64,000 bases of DNA from Acetobacter sacchari. GTDB taxonomy: Bacteria > Pseudomonadota > Alphaproteobacteria > Acetobacterales > Acetobacteraceae. The notes below the pieces were generated by a model. The model worked only from the letters and a program-made list of their open reading frames with translations. It was not told where the DNA came from and did not search any database. The position numbers and the translations under genes are program-made. The stretch's first letter is position 1, and each line of letters opens with the position of its first letter. Location: assembly GCF_017377715.1 (NCBI RefSeq), contig NZ_JAFVMF010000003.1:186001-250000 (forward strand), given 5' to 3'. This document shows positions 33,483-42,457 of this stretch, piece by piece.

Positions 33483-36400
33483 ATGAAAGAATACAAGGAC
33501 GTTGGGCCGCGCGGTTCCGAGTGGCGCAAATGGGATCTTCAGGTCCACACCCCCGCGTCGCACCTCAACAACCAGTTCGGCAGCGACTGGGACGTCTACG
33601 TCCAGAACCTTTTCCGGATGGCGCTCACTAAGGGCATCGCCGTCATTGGCCTCACCGACTATTTCACCATAGACGGTTACAAGAAGGTCAAGGAGGACTA
33701 CCTCGCCAACCCTGCCAAGCTGAAGGCACTGTTCAGCGCGGAGGAGATCGAACAGATCGCGGGGATGCGCGTCCTCCCCAATATCGAGTTCCGCCTGAGA
33801 ACGCTCGTCGGGCCGAATCGCATCAATTGCCACGTCATCCTGTCGGACGAGGTGGCGATCCGCGACATCGAGGAGAATTTCCTACACGACCTGACCTTCA
33901 CCAATCAGGCCAAGCCGCAGGCGACCGCCGAGACGCACAAGCTGAAGGTCGAAAATCTGCGGCAGTTCGGCGAGCGGCTCATCAAGGAGCATCCACCGTT
34001 TGGTGAACAGGGGGACGCGCTGTTCGTCGGCATGACCAACGCCGTGGTGGACGACAACCATATCCTTCAGGCGCTTCAGGACAGCAGGTTCAAGGATAAA
34101 TTCCTGTTTTGCGTCGTGGCGGACGAAGATCTACCCAAGCTCAAGTGGGACTCACAGGACCATCATACTCGCAAGCTGCTGATCCAGCGTTCCGATGCGC
34201 TGTTCGCGGGCAACCCCGCCACGCGCAACTGGGCGCTGGCCCGCGAGCCGCAATACACCGACGGCGAAGAGCATTTCCTCAGGGAGTTCAAGACGCTCAA
34301 GCCCTGCGTCCACGGCTCTGATTGCCACGGCTATCCCGAAATCGGGCACCCCTGCGCGAAGAGGGGCAAAAAGGGCCACGATTGCGCAGCGGTGCCGGCG
34401 GAGTGCGAGCTTCGCTATTGCTGGATCAAGGCCGACACCACGTTCGAAGGCTTGCGCCAGATCCTCCACGAGCCCGCGGACCGCGTCTACATCGGTGCCT
34501 CGCCGCCGGTGTACTATGACGAGGCGCGCGTCATCTCCCGCGTTACTTTGAGCGACGGCAAGGGATGGTTCTCCGACGTGTCCATTCCACTCAATGCGGG
34601 GATGGTTTCGATCATCGGCCAGAAGGGATCGGGGAAATCGGCGCTTGCCGACTTGATCGCGTTCGCTGCTGGAAGCTGGGATCCTGCCGAAAAGGACTGC
34701 TTCCTCAAACGTTCCAGCGGCCACCTCGACGGCATGAAAGTCACTCTTCATTGGGCTGACGGTCATACATCGGAAGGCATAGTCGGTCGGGATCGCCGTC
34801 CCACGAATGAGGTCCACTACCTCTCACAGAACTATGTCGAGCGCATCTGCGCTAAGGACGGCATCACCAAGGAGCTGGTCCGCGAAATCGAGAAGGTCGT
34901 CTTCCACTACCTCGACCCGACCGACACGCTGAACGCGTCCGACTTCGAGGAACTGCGGCTCATCAAGACCGAGGGTGTCCGCGAAGAGGGCAACCGTCTG
35001 CGGGACGAGATGTATGCGGTCATTCGCGACGAATGCGCGTTGCGGGACCTGATTGCCAAGACCCCAGAGAAGCAGGCACGCGTCAAAACCTTAACCGAGG
35101 AGCGGGAGGGTCTACTGAAGCAATTGCCCGCGCCTGCCTCGGAGGCCGAAGCCAAGGTTCAGGAGGAATTGCAGCAGAAGCGGCAGGAGCTGACTAAGGC
35201 CCAGCAAGGCGTAGCTGCGCACAAGCAGAACCTTCAGCGTATCGCAGACATCCGGACCCGCACCGGCGCGTTCGGAGTGCAGATGGAGCGGTTCTTCGAA
35301 CAGTTACAGCCGACGCTCCGTGAGGTCGGTGTGCCCGAAGGCGAATGGAAGAAGTTCCGGCCAGATTTCCCCGCCGAGATCGAGCCGCCGCTAGCCGCGC
35401 GAGAGAAGGCCGTCAACGAAGCCATCGCTGTGGTCGAGGGCGGCGAACCTCCAGCTGCTGGCACGATCCGCAAGCTTCTGGCAGAGATAGACGAGCTGAT
35501 GAAACGGGAGACCGCGGACAAGGCGCGCCAGGAGCGAACGAAGCAGATTCAGAACCGCGTCGCCGTTATCAACACCGAGGTCGAACGGCTCAATGCCGAG
35601 ATCAAGAACGTCGAAGAAAACGGCTCGGCTCAGATCGCGACTTTCGGGACCAAGCGTCTCGACGCCTATGTGGCGTACTTCGCAAACCTTAAGCTGGAAC
35701 AGCAAGCGCTTCAGGGGCTTTACGATCCGATCAGGGAGCGTCTGACCAAACAGGCCCTTCTAAAGGGCAGGGAACTTGAGTTCGCCATCCGCTGGGCGGC
35801 TGACGTTTCCACATGGATCGAGCGCGGCGCGGCTCTGTTCGACCAACGGCGCGCCGTGCCTTACGGCAGCGTCGAGCAATTAGGCAAGGCGGCGAACCGC
35901 ATCCTTCTCCCGGCATGGGCGAGCGGCGATCCGGAGCGGATCCGGACTGCCTTTGAAATCTTCATGGGTGAATTCAGGAAGAAGGAGCTGCCGTGGAAGA
36001 GCTACGTCCGGAACGGCGTCACGCTTCAGGATGTGCTGAACTGGCTTTATGAGGTCAGCCATATTCGCCTCGAATACGGCCTCAAGTTTAACGGCGCCGA
36101 ACTAGAAAGCCTGTCCCCCGGCACCAAGGGCATCGTGCTCCTGATCCTCTATCTCGGCATGGATATCGAGGACAGCAGGCCGCTGGTTGTCGACCAGCCC
36201 GACGAGAACCTCGACAACGAGTCAATCTATAACCTTCTGACTCCATACTTTCGGCTGGCAAAGGTGAGGCGACAGATCATCGTCATCACACACAACCCGA
36301 ATCTCGTCGTGAACTCTGATTCTGAGCAGGTGATCGTCGCCACCGGCGAGAAGCAGGAGAACGGCCTTCCCATCATCAGCTACAATTCCGGTTCTCTTGA

Positions 36401-36512
36401 AGAGAACCACCCCCCCGAGACCGGCATGCGTCAACAGGTCTGCAATATACTGGAAGGCGGCGACGTCGCCTTCCTCAAGCGCGAAAGGCGTTACGCGATC
36501 AGAGAGAAGTAG
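33483..36512 (+). CDS. PHP-domain SMC/RecF-like ATPase (TrlF-like), putative defence gene
   Basis: A 1009-residue two-module protein. The N-terminal PHP-type phosphoesterase module has WDLQVHTPAS (Asp18, His22), IGLTDYF (56-61), PNIEFRL (Glu102), NCHVIL (His117) and HGSDCHG (Asp280, His282), followed by CWIKADTTFEGLRQIL (family hallmark). Walker A IIGQKGSGKSALAD starts at 377 (Lys385). A long charged coiled coil spans roughly 480-780. The signature LSPGTKGIVLLILYL is next, then Walker B PLVVDQPDENLDNE (Asp904) and VITHNPNLV (His937). This is the layout of NCBI's TrlF family AAA-like ATPases; a nuclease gated by ATP-driven DNA or RNP sensing is plausible. It is the only gene on the + strand inside the transfer region and separates trbB from the copG-like gene, so it looks like inserted cargo. 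Biochemical function is unproven. Confidence 0.8.
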   Translation: MKEYKDVGPRGSEWRKWDLQVHTPASHLNNQFGSDWDVYVQNLFRMALTKGIAVIGLTDYFTIDGYKKVKEDYLANPAKLKALFSAEEIEQIAGMRVLPNIEFRLRTLVGPNRINCHVILSDEVAIRDIEENFLHDLTFTNQAKPQATAETHKLKVENLRQFGERLIKEHPPFGEQGDALFVGMTNAVVDDNHILQALQDSRFKDKFLFCVVADEDLPKLKWDSQDHHTRKLLIQRSDALFAGNPATRNWALAREPQYTDGEEHFLREFKTLKPCVHGSDCHGYPEIGHPCAKRGKKGHDCAAVPAECELRYCWIKADTTFEGLRQILHEPADRVYIGASPPVYYDEARVISRVTLSDGKGWFSDVSIPLNAGMVSIIGQKGSGKSALADLIAFAAGSWDPAEKDCFLKRSSGHLDGMKVTLHWADGHTSEGIVGRDRRPTNEVHYLSQNYVERICAKDGITKELVREIEKVVFHYLDPTDTLNASDFEELRLIKTEGVREEGNRLRDEMYAVIRDECALRDLIAKTPEKQARVKTLTEEREGLLKQLPAPASEAEAKVQEELQQKRQELTKAQQGVAAHKQNLQRIADIRTRTGAFGVQMERFFEQLQPTLREVGVPEGEWKKFRPDFPAEIEPPLAAREKAVNEAIAVVEGGEPPAAGTIRKLLAEIDELMKRETADKARQERTKQIQNRVAVINTEVERLNAEIKNVEENGSAQIATFGTKRLDAYVAYFANLKLEQQALQGLYDPIRERLTKQALLKGRELEFAIRWAADVSTWIERGAALFDQRRAVPYGSVEQLGKAANRILLPAWASGDPERIRTAFEIFMGEFRKKELPWKSYVRNGVTLQDVLNWLYEVSHIRLEYGLKFNGAELESLSPGTKGIVLLILYLGMDIEDSRPLVVDQPDENLDNESIYNLLTPYFRLAKVRRQIIVITHNPNLVVNSDSEQVIVATGEKQENGLPIISYNSGSLEENHPPETGMRQQVCNILEGGDVAFLKRERRYAIREK

Positions 36513-36611
36513 CGCTATGCGGTCGCGCGCAGCACCTCTATGGCCCACACGGCATCGCATGATCTCGGTGGCGTCCGCAACGAATCTATCGTCCGACCCT
36601 GATCGCCGATC

Positions 36612-37046
36612 TTAGTCGCACACAGTCCGCTCGACCGTGTCTTCTGCGATCTCCTGCCTTAGCTTCGGACCTTCGTTCAGACGCCGGCCAAGCGTGGCGA
36701 CAAAATTGTCATAGCGCGCCCCGGCCTGCGCACGAGCGGCCTTGGCCGCCGGCTCCGGCAGCGGCGGCGTCGTGTTGAGCCAGAAGCGGATGAACAGCGC
36801 CAGCGTCTCGACACCGATACCGACATCGCGTTCAAGCCGCGCCAGGCGCCGATCCTGCTGGTCGAGCCGCTTCGCGATAGCGGCCTCCCTCCGCTCGTCC
36901 GCATCCGGCGACAGGAATGACGCGATCGCGGCTTCGGCGATCAGCGACATCGAATGGTCCCGGCGCGCGGCATAGGCCGACAAGGCCTGCATGACATCCG
37001 GGTCGAGGTAGACGGAAAGCTGGGCCTTCTTCTTTGCCGTGACCAT
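36612..37046 (-). CDS. CopG/ribbon-helix-helix protein of the transfer operon
   Basis: A 144-residue protein with an N-terminal ribbon-helix-helix (KAQLSVYLDPDVMQALSAYAARRDHSMSLIAEAAIASFL, about 7-45). A helical C-terminal region contains RREAAIAKRLDQQDRRLARLERDVGIGVETLALFIRFWL. This gene regularly sits between traG and trbB in Trb-type elements and may regulate them or assist coupling. It follows traG by 7 bp. Confidence 0.85.
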   Translation of the reverse strand: MVTAKKKAQLSVYLDPDVMQALSAYAARRDHSMSLIAEAAIASFLSPDADERREAAIAKRLDQQDRRLARLERDVGIGVETLALFIRFWLNTTPPLPEPAAKAARAQAGARYDNFVATLGRRLNEGPKLRQEIAEDTVERTVCD

Positions 37047-37053
37047 CAGCGCC

Positions 37054-39036
37054 TCACATCCCCAGATCGTCGCCGGGATCGAGCGAGGCTTGCTGGGCGA
37101 GGCCCTGCATGAGGTCGTTCATGCGGCCGATGCGAGGCGCGTCCTCCTCCATCTCGTCGACCTGATCGAGCGCGAACTCATTCTCGATCGGAGCTTGCTT
37201 CTCGACGGAGCCTTGGCTGAGTTCCGGCTGCTTGCGCCGGTCAGTGTTCTTCGGATCCTCGTCGTCGGTGTCCTCGCCATCGACTTCAGCCGGCGCCGGT
37301 GGTCGGGGCGGCAGCGGGCGCGAACTCCAATCATCTGGCCGCCCCTCCTTCGGTCGCGTGAGCACGGGCGGCGCCATGATGCGCTCCTGAAACCGTTCAT
37401 CCTCGTAGTAGCGCGCCTTCTTCGCGCGGATCGGGTGGACGCCCGACACCATGACGATCTCGTCAGTGGGCGGGAGCTGCATCACCTCGCCTGGCGTCAG
37501 CAGCGGGCGCGCGGTCTCCGAGCGGGAGACCATGAGGTGGCCGAGCCAGGGCGACAGTCGGCTGCCGGCATAGTTCTTCATCGCCTTCATCTCGGTCGCG
37601 GTGCCGAGCGCGTCGCTGACCCGCTTTGCCGTCCGCTCGTCGTTGGTCGCGAAGCTGACTCGCACATGACAGTTGTCGAGGATCGAGTTGTTGGGGCCGT
37701 AGGCCTTCTCGATCTGGTTCAGCGACTGCGCGATCAGGAAACTCTTGATGCCGTAGCCGGCCATGAAGGCGAGCGCGGATTCGAAGAAGTCGAGGCGGCC
37801 GAGCGCCGGGAACTCGTCGAGCATCAAGAGGAGACGGCGTCGCCCGGCCTTGGCCTGCAGGTCCTCCGTCAGCCGCCGGCCGACCTGGTTGAGGATCAGG
37901 CGGATGAGCGGTTTGGTCCGGTTGATGTCGGACGGCGGCACGACGAGGTAGAGCGTCGTCGGCCGATCACTGGCCACGATGTCGCCGATCCGCCAGTCGC
38001 AACGACGCGTCACCTCGGCCACAACTGGATCGCGATAGAGGCCGAGGAACGACATGGCCGTGCTCAGCACGCCGGACCGTTCGTTGCCGGATTTGTTCAG
38101 CAGCTCGCGCGCGGCAGAAGCGACGACGGGATGGATGCCAGCCTCGCCGAGGTGCGGCGTTCGCATCATCGCCGAGAGCGTCGACTCGATCGGCCGCTTG
38201 GGATCGGAGAGGAAGGACGCAACACCGGCGAGCGTTTTGTCCTCCTCGGCGTAGAGGACGTGCAGGATGGCGCCGACCAGCAACGCGTGACTGGTCTTTT
38301 CCCAGTGATTCCGTTTCTCAAGGCTGCCTTCCGGGTCGACCAGGATGTCGGCGATGTTCTGGACGTCGCGGACCTCCCACTCGCCGCGGCGGACCTCGAG
38401 CAGTGGATTATAGGCTGACGACTTCGCATTGGTCGGGTCGAACAGCAGCACGCGGCCGTGCTGCGCCCGGAAGCCCGCAGTGAGCTGCCAGTTCTCTCCT
38501 TTGATGTCATGAACGATGGCCGAACCCGGCCAGGTCAGGAGCGAGGGGATGACCAGGCCGACGCCCTTGCCTGATCGGGTCGGCGCGAAGCATAGCACAT
38601 GCTCCGGCCCATCATGGCGGAGGTAGCTGCGGTCATGGCGGCCCAGCACCAAGCCATCGGGGCCGAGCAGGCCAGCTTCGGCGATCTCCTTCGGTTGCGC
38701 CCAACGTGCGGAGCCGTAGGTCTCGACGTTCTTCGCCTCGCGCGCGCGCCAGACTGACATGCCGATGGCGGCGGTCGCGGCGATGAGCCCGCCGGATGAT
38801 GCGATGTAGGCGCCCTCGATGAAGATCGACGGCGCATAGGCGTCGTAGGCGTACCACCACCAGAAGAAGGCCGGAGGGAGGTAGAACGGGAAGTGTAGGA
38901 TCTCGAACCAGGGCCGCCCCAGCTCGGGCTGAAAGCCGAGCCGCCAGGCCGTCCATTCGGTAGCGGTCCAGATCGCCAGCAAGACGATGGCGAAGACGGT
39001 GATGATTTGACCCCAGAGAATCTTGGTCGCAGGCAT
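37054..39036 (-). CDS. traG: TraG (VirD4-like) coupling protein
   Basis: A 660-residue inner-membrane coupling ATPase that feeds the relaxosome to the channel. I chose the ATG at 39036, preceded by GAAGGGA 7 bp upstream, giving MPATKILWGQIITVF; an ATG at 39087 would add 17 residues. Membrane segments lie at about 8-28, 48-66 and 75-93. Motifs are CFAPTRSGKGVGLVIPSLL (Lys157), AIVHDIKGENW, LLLMLDEFPALGRLDFFE (Walker B) and SFLIAQSLNQIEKAYG. The acidic C-terminal tail (EVDGEDTDDEDPKN) is likely the relaxase-docking part. Confidence 0.93.
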   Translation of the reverse strand: MPATKILWGQIITVFAIVLLAIWTATEWTAWRLGFQPELGRPWFEILHFPFYLPPAFFWWWYAYDAYAPSIFIEGAYIASSGGLIAATAAIGMSVWRAREAKNVETYGSARWAQPKEIAEAGLLGPDGLVLGRHDRSYLRHDGPEHVLCFAPTRSGKGVGLVIPSLLTWPGSAIVHDIKGENWQLTAGFRAQHGRVLLFDPTNAKSSAYNPLLEVRRGEWEVRDVQNIADILVDPEGSLEKRNHWEKTSHALLVGAILHVLYAEEDKTLAGVASFLSDPKRPIESTLSAMMRTPHLGEAGIHPVVASAARELLNKSGNERSGVLSTAMSFLGLYRDPVVAEVTRRCDWRIGDIVASDRPTTLYLVVPPSDINRTKPLIRLILNQVGRRLTEDLQAKAGRRRLLLMLDEFPALGRLDFFESALAFMAGYGIKSFLIAQSLNQIEKAYGPNNSILDNCHVRVSFATNDERTAKRVSDALGTATEMKAMKNYAGSRLSPWLGHLMVSRSETARPLLTPGEVMQLPPTDEIVMVSGVHPIRAKKARYYEDERFQERIMAPPVLTRPKEGRPDDWSSRPLPPRPPAPAEVDGEDTDDEDPKNTDRRKQPELSQGSVEKQAPIENEFALDQVDEMEEDAPRIGRMNDLMQGLAQQASLDPGDDLGM

Positions 39037-39173
39037 CGTAATTCCCTTCGGCTCCATGAATTCGTCGAGCCGGTTTGGGAATTGCAAGTCCGATACTTGT
39101 GAAGGGGAAGCCCAGCGCGATACGGCGCAAAAAGACTTAAAGGCGCGTAGGTAGTTGGCCGGAGGTCAGGATA

Positions 39174-40088
39174 CTATGACGAGATTGGCGTCCGGTCTTG
39201 GGCGGCTTGGGCCGTCCGTTGGATTCCCTCAGCCACCAATCCGTATAACTGTGGTGGCAGTTCGTGTCCCATGCCCTCTACCATCATAAGTTCGGAACGT
39301 GGCACCGAGGCGGCGGTATCTTCGCCGCAGGCCGGAGGGATGAGAGGATCATCCTTGCCATGGATGACGAGCGTCGGCGCCAAGATCGTCGCCAGGCGCG
39401 AACGCCGATCGCCGGCGACCGCCATAGCAGCGATCTGTCGTCCCGCGCCTGTCGGATCGTAGTCGCGCTGTAATTCCTCCCGCACGAGCGTTCTGTGTTG
39501 GCCCTCGTCAAAAGCGCGGCCGGTTCCGGCAATCAGACGCGCGAAGGCCGAGCTATGCACGAGAAAACCTTCCTCGTCCGCAAAGGGGTCGGGCCCGGGG
39601 CCCATCATCGCCGCCATCACCGCGGGTGCGGCCTGCGGGAGGGACGGATTGCCAGTGCTCGACATGATCGAGGTCAGGGACAAGACCCGATCAGGATATT
39701 CGCTCGCCATGACCTGCGCGATCATCCCGCCCATCGATCGCCCAACAACGTGAGCGCGAGTGATCGACAAAACATCCAGCAATCCTACGGCGTCCGCGGC
39801 CATGTCATAGAGGGTGTAGGGCACATCGGGGCGCTTGCCAGCCGCCAGCGCCGCGCCCAGCATGCTGAAATCCGGAGGCGCGGATTGGGTGAAATGAGTC
39901 GAGCGCCCAGAGTCCCGGTTGTCGAAGCGGATGACGCGATAGCCGCGGTCGACGAGCGCCGCGCAAAATGACGCCGTCCATCGGATCATCTGGGTGCCGA
40001 GTCCGCTGATCAACAGGATAGCTGGGCGACTCTCGTCGCCGAAACTGTCGTAGGCCAACTCGATGCCGTTGGCGCTCACGATGGTCAT
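39174..40088 (-). CDS. Alpha/beta hydrolase, RdmC/EstT-like esterase
   Basis: A 304-residue esterase-type hydrolase; start taken at 40088 (ATGACCATCGTG). Motifs are LLISGLGTQMIRW (oxyanion region), VIRFDNRDSGRST, nucleophile Ser in VVGRSMGGMIAQVMA (GxSxG), Asp in THVIHGKDDPLIP-like LVIHGKDDPLIPP, and His in VEGMGHELPPQLY. The DNRDSGRS...YTLYDMAADAVGLLD signature resembles aclacinomycin methylesterase and macrolide esterase relatives, so ester hydrolysis of a polyketide is possible but unproven. The following gene overlaps its start by 4 bp. Confidence 0.82.
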   Translation of the reverse strand: MTIVSANGIELAYDSFGDESRPAILLISGLGTQMIRWTASFCAALVDRGYRVIRFDNRDSGRSTHFTQSAPPDFSMLGAALAAGKRPDVPYTLYDMAADAVGLLDVLSITRAHVVGRSMGGMIAQVMASEYPDRVLSLTSIMSSTGNPSLPQAAPAVMAAMMGPGPDPFADEEGFLVHSSAFARLIAGTGRAFDEGQHRTLVREELQRDYDPTGAGRQIAAMAVAGDRRSRLATILAPTLVIHGKDDPLIPPACGEDTAASVPRSELMMVEGMGHELPPQLYGLVAEGIQRTAQAAQDRTPISS

Positions 40089-40546
40089 GGTTCGCTCCTT
40101 CGAGATTGCGCCGGCAAAGGCAGCTCGGTCAGGGGAAGAAGACGCGAGTCCTCGATCGCGGCCGCGCGATGGCCGAGCCCCGCTCGGTATGCCTCGTTCG
40201 TGGCGAAGCTCAGAAATGAAGCGACGCTGCTTTGGCGGACGAGCATCGCCAAATCCCACCGTTCATCATCCGGACCGATCAGGAAGGGTCCGCCGGCCCC
40301 CAGGAAGACGACATCGCCGCCGCTCTCGCGAAGAAAGGGAAGCGTGTACCGAATGTAGCTGTCGAAAGCGTCCGCGCCGCTGATGGGAGCCGCCGGCGCC
40401 AGGTCGGGATGATCGGTGTAATCCGCTGTCGCCCGAAAGCGCAGCAGGTTGAGCATGAGCACCGGGCCGCCGATGTCGCGCTGGATAAAGCGCAGGCCCG
40501 ATTCTTGTGTCGGCTCGAGATGCGGGCCGCTGGCGTGCGCGGTCAT
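40085..40546 (-). CDS. DUF1330-like (dimeric alpha-beta barrel) protein
   Basis: A 153-residue protein with GGPVLMLNLLRFRATADY near 27-44 and a matching second half (RWDLAMLVRQSSVASFLSFATNEAYRAGLGHRAAAIEDSRLLPL), the ferredoxin-like pattern of DUF1330. Function in the family is unknown; members accompany oxidoreductase or hydrolase genes. It is translationally coupled to the esterase (4-bp overlap) and 12 bp from the DUF2239 gene. Confidence 0.75.
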   Translation of the reverse strand: MTAHASGPHLEPTQESGLRFIQRDIGGPVLMLNLLRFRATADYTDHPDLAPAAPISGADAFDSYIRYTLPFLRESGGDVVFLGAGGPFLIGPDDERWDLAMLVRQSSVASFLSFATNEAYRAGLGHRAAAIEDSRLLPLTELPLPAQSRRSEP

Positions 40547-40558
40547 AGTGTCCTCCGT

Positions 40559-41200
40559 TCAATCGCGGGAAGCGGCCCGGCCCCCGAAGGCCAGGTCCAG
40601 AATGTGAGCGCGAATTGCGTCCGGCCACGCCGCGATTGACTGTTCCAGCTTCGATCGGTCGTCGGCGAAGAGCGCGCGCGTCGCCTCCTCGTAGCCCGGC
40701 CGATTGCCTGCCATCGCCAGCATGAAGTGATAAGCCGCCTCTTGGACGGCGCGACGGCTCGCACCGGGACCAGCCGTTCGCCTCGCGTCCTCGACGAGCC
40801 GCCGTAAGGTCGCCGAGGCGCCTCCCGGTTGCGTGACCAACCAGTCCCAATGCCTCGGCAGCAGCGTCACCTCGCGCGAAACCACGCCCAACTTGGGCCG
40901 GCCCCGCGCTCTCGATTCCGGATCCGCAGGCGAAGATCCGGCTGGTTCCGTCGGCGCTGATCGATACCGGCCCACATAGGTTTCTAGCGGTCGCGAGAGC
41001 CGATCGATGATGTCCGCCTTCGTGCCACGAAGATCCAGGTCGATGACTTGGCCCGTCTTGTCGTCGAAGACGAGGACCAGTGTCGAAGCACCCGAGTCGC
41101 TGGCCGCTTTGACTGCCAACGCCACTTCGAGCAGCGGCCCCCTCAGGAGCAGGTGCTCGCCCTCGAACGCGGTACAGGGTTTTGAAGCTTCGCCGGACAT
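40559..41200 (-). CDS. DUF2239 family protein
   Basis: A 213-residue protein matching DUF2239. The N-terminal part is TLVLVFDDKTGQVIDLDLRGTKADIIDRL. A linker leads to the hallmark GRPKLGVVSREVTLLPRHWDWLVTQPGGASATLRRLVEDAR, then ASRRAVQEAAYHFMLAMAGNRPGYEEATRALFA. The middle part (GRPKLGVVSREVTLLPRHWDWL) resembles a ribbon-helix-helix DNA-binding strand-helix unit. It heads a three-gene minus-strand run with the DUF1330 and esterase genes; a regulator of that run is a reasonable guess. Confidence 0.82.
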   Translation of the reverse strand: MSGEASKPCTAFEGEHLLLRGPLLEVALAVKAASDSGASTLVLVFDDKTGQVIDLDLRGTKADIIDRLSRPLETYVGRYRSAPTEPAGSSPADPESRARGRPKLGVVSREVTLLPRHWDWLVTQPGGASATLRRLVEDARRTAGPGASRRAVQEAAYHFMLAMAGNRPGYEEATRALFADDRSKLEQSIAAWPDAIRAHILDLAFGGRAASRD

Positions 41201-41219
41201 TGGCCATCCAAGGCGAGGA

Positions 41220-41264
41220 TTATTACCCGGAATAAAATGGCACGGTCAATTATACCCTGGTAAA
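41220..41264 (-). promoter_or_regulatory. Candidate promoter of the DUF2239-DUF1330-esterase run
   Basis: On the minus strand TTGACC (41244-41249) is followed after 16 bp by GGTAAT (41222-41227), with the gene start 21 bp further. The area is clearly AT-rich against its surroundings. A small palindrome TACCCTGGTA lies just upstream (near 41253-41262) and a related ACCCGGAATA sequence lies over the -10. These may be operator sites. Confidence 0.45.
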
Positions 41265-41452
41265 TATATTTGATCGCCAACGCATGGCCAGGGCACTCGA
41301 CCGAACCAGCGATGAGCGGCGGCATCGCGCTGGCAGGCACACCGATCGGCGCCCCAATCGTCGGATAGGCGGCCGGCCTCTACGGGCCGCGCTGTTGCTC
41401 GGCATCGGCGCCGCCTCGGCTTCGCCGCCGCCGTCGCGGCGCTAGTCGCCGT

Positions 41453-42358
41453 CTAGGCTGGGAGCATCGCCCGGGCATATCTGATCGGCGGCATCCCGAC
41501 ATGGCGGGTGAAGGCGGTGCTGAACGTGCTCGCCGAGGCGTAGCCGACTTGCGCGGCGACATGCTCGATCGCCAGCTCCCGCGTGCGGAGCAGCCGCTTG
41601 GCAAGCGCCATGCGCCAAGTCAGCAGATATTCGATCGGCGGTAATCCGACGATGCGGTTGAAGCGCGCGAAGAAGGCTGACCGCGACATTGCCGCCTCGG
41701 CGGCGAGATCGGCCACGGTCCAGCCATGGGCTGGCCGCGCATGCATCGCCCGCAAGGCGAACACCAGGCGGTCGTCCGACAGCCCCCGCGCCAGGCTCGG
41801 CGCCGATAGGATGTCAGCGCCACATCGCAGCGCCTCGATCAGCAGCACCTCGAGCAGGCGCTCCAGCACCAGCTCCCGCGCCGGGCGGGCGTGGCGCGTC
41901 TCGTCGCCCACCAACTGAAGCAGCAGCGCGAGCCGCGGCTCGTCGCGGGCGACGATCATAGCCGGCAGCAGCGAAACGAGCAGGGCGGCGTCGGGCGAGG
42001 CGAAGCTGCAGACCCCGACCTGCATCCTGAGATTGACGGGCTCGCCGGGCCGCCCGACCCGGAAGCGTCCCTCGCCGATCTCCGTCGGCGTCATCGCGAT
42101 CCCGTGCGGCGGCGCCTCGATGCTCTCGACGACATGATCCTTGGTCACGGGCGACAGCACGAAATCACCCTTCCGAACGATGATCGGCGGCCGGCCGGAC
42201 GACACGACCCGACACTCGCCTTCCAGCACCGCGAAGAACACCGGCTTGCCCTCGATGTCGCGGCGGAGGCGCCACCGGCCGGCATATTCGACGAGCTTGG
42301 AATAGCTGGCCGAGGGCTGGAGCAGGGTGACGATCTCGGCAAGCGGGTCGACGGTCAT
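41453..42358 (-). CDS. AraC-family regulator with cupin_6 effector domain
   Basis: A 301-residue regulator. The N-terminal cupin-like domain contains ECRVVSSGRPPIIVRKGDFVLSPVTKDHV. The C-terminal HTH pair is HGWTVADLAAEAAMSRSAFFARFNRIVGLPPIEYL and ELAIEHVAAQVGYASASTFSTAFTRHVGMPPIRYAR. It is divergent from the SDR gene at 42458 across 99 bp and probably controls it. Same design as the pair at 11363-13322. Confidence 0.87.
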   Translation of the reverse strand: MTVDPLAEIVTLLQPSASYSKLVEYAGRWRLRRDIEGKPVFFAVLEGECRVVSSGRPPIIVRKGDFVLSPVTKDHVVESIEAPPHGIAMTPTEIGEGRFRVGRPGEPVNLRMQVGVCSFASPDAALLVSLLPAMIVARDEPRLALLLQLVGDETRHARPARELVLERLLEVLLIEALRCGADILSAPSLARGLSDDRLVFALRAMHARPAHGWTVADLAAEAAMSRSAFFARFNRIVGLPPIEYLLTWRMALAKRLLRTRELAIEHVAAQVGYASASTFSTAFTRHVGMPPIRYARAMLPA

Positions 42359-42457
42359 GACAGGACGATCGCAAATGGATTGCGGACTTCAGACGATAGG
42401 CCGTCTTACCGACCTGCGCCATATCCCGATGGTCGCCAACAAGTGTGGAGTGCTTCC

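Noticed and set aside
33483..36512. Anticodon nuclease of the RloC/PrrC type
   Set aside because: ATPase and coiled coil are similar in style, but the nuclease module is an N-terminal PHP domain and no RloC/PrrC C-terminal active-site motif is visible.
37039..38418. Long plus-strand frame antisense to traG
   Set aside because: Mirror frame caused by high third-position GC in traG; no domain and no ribosome-binding site.
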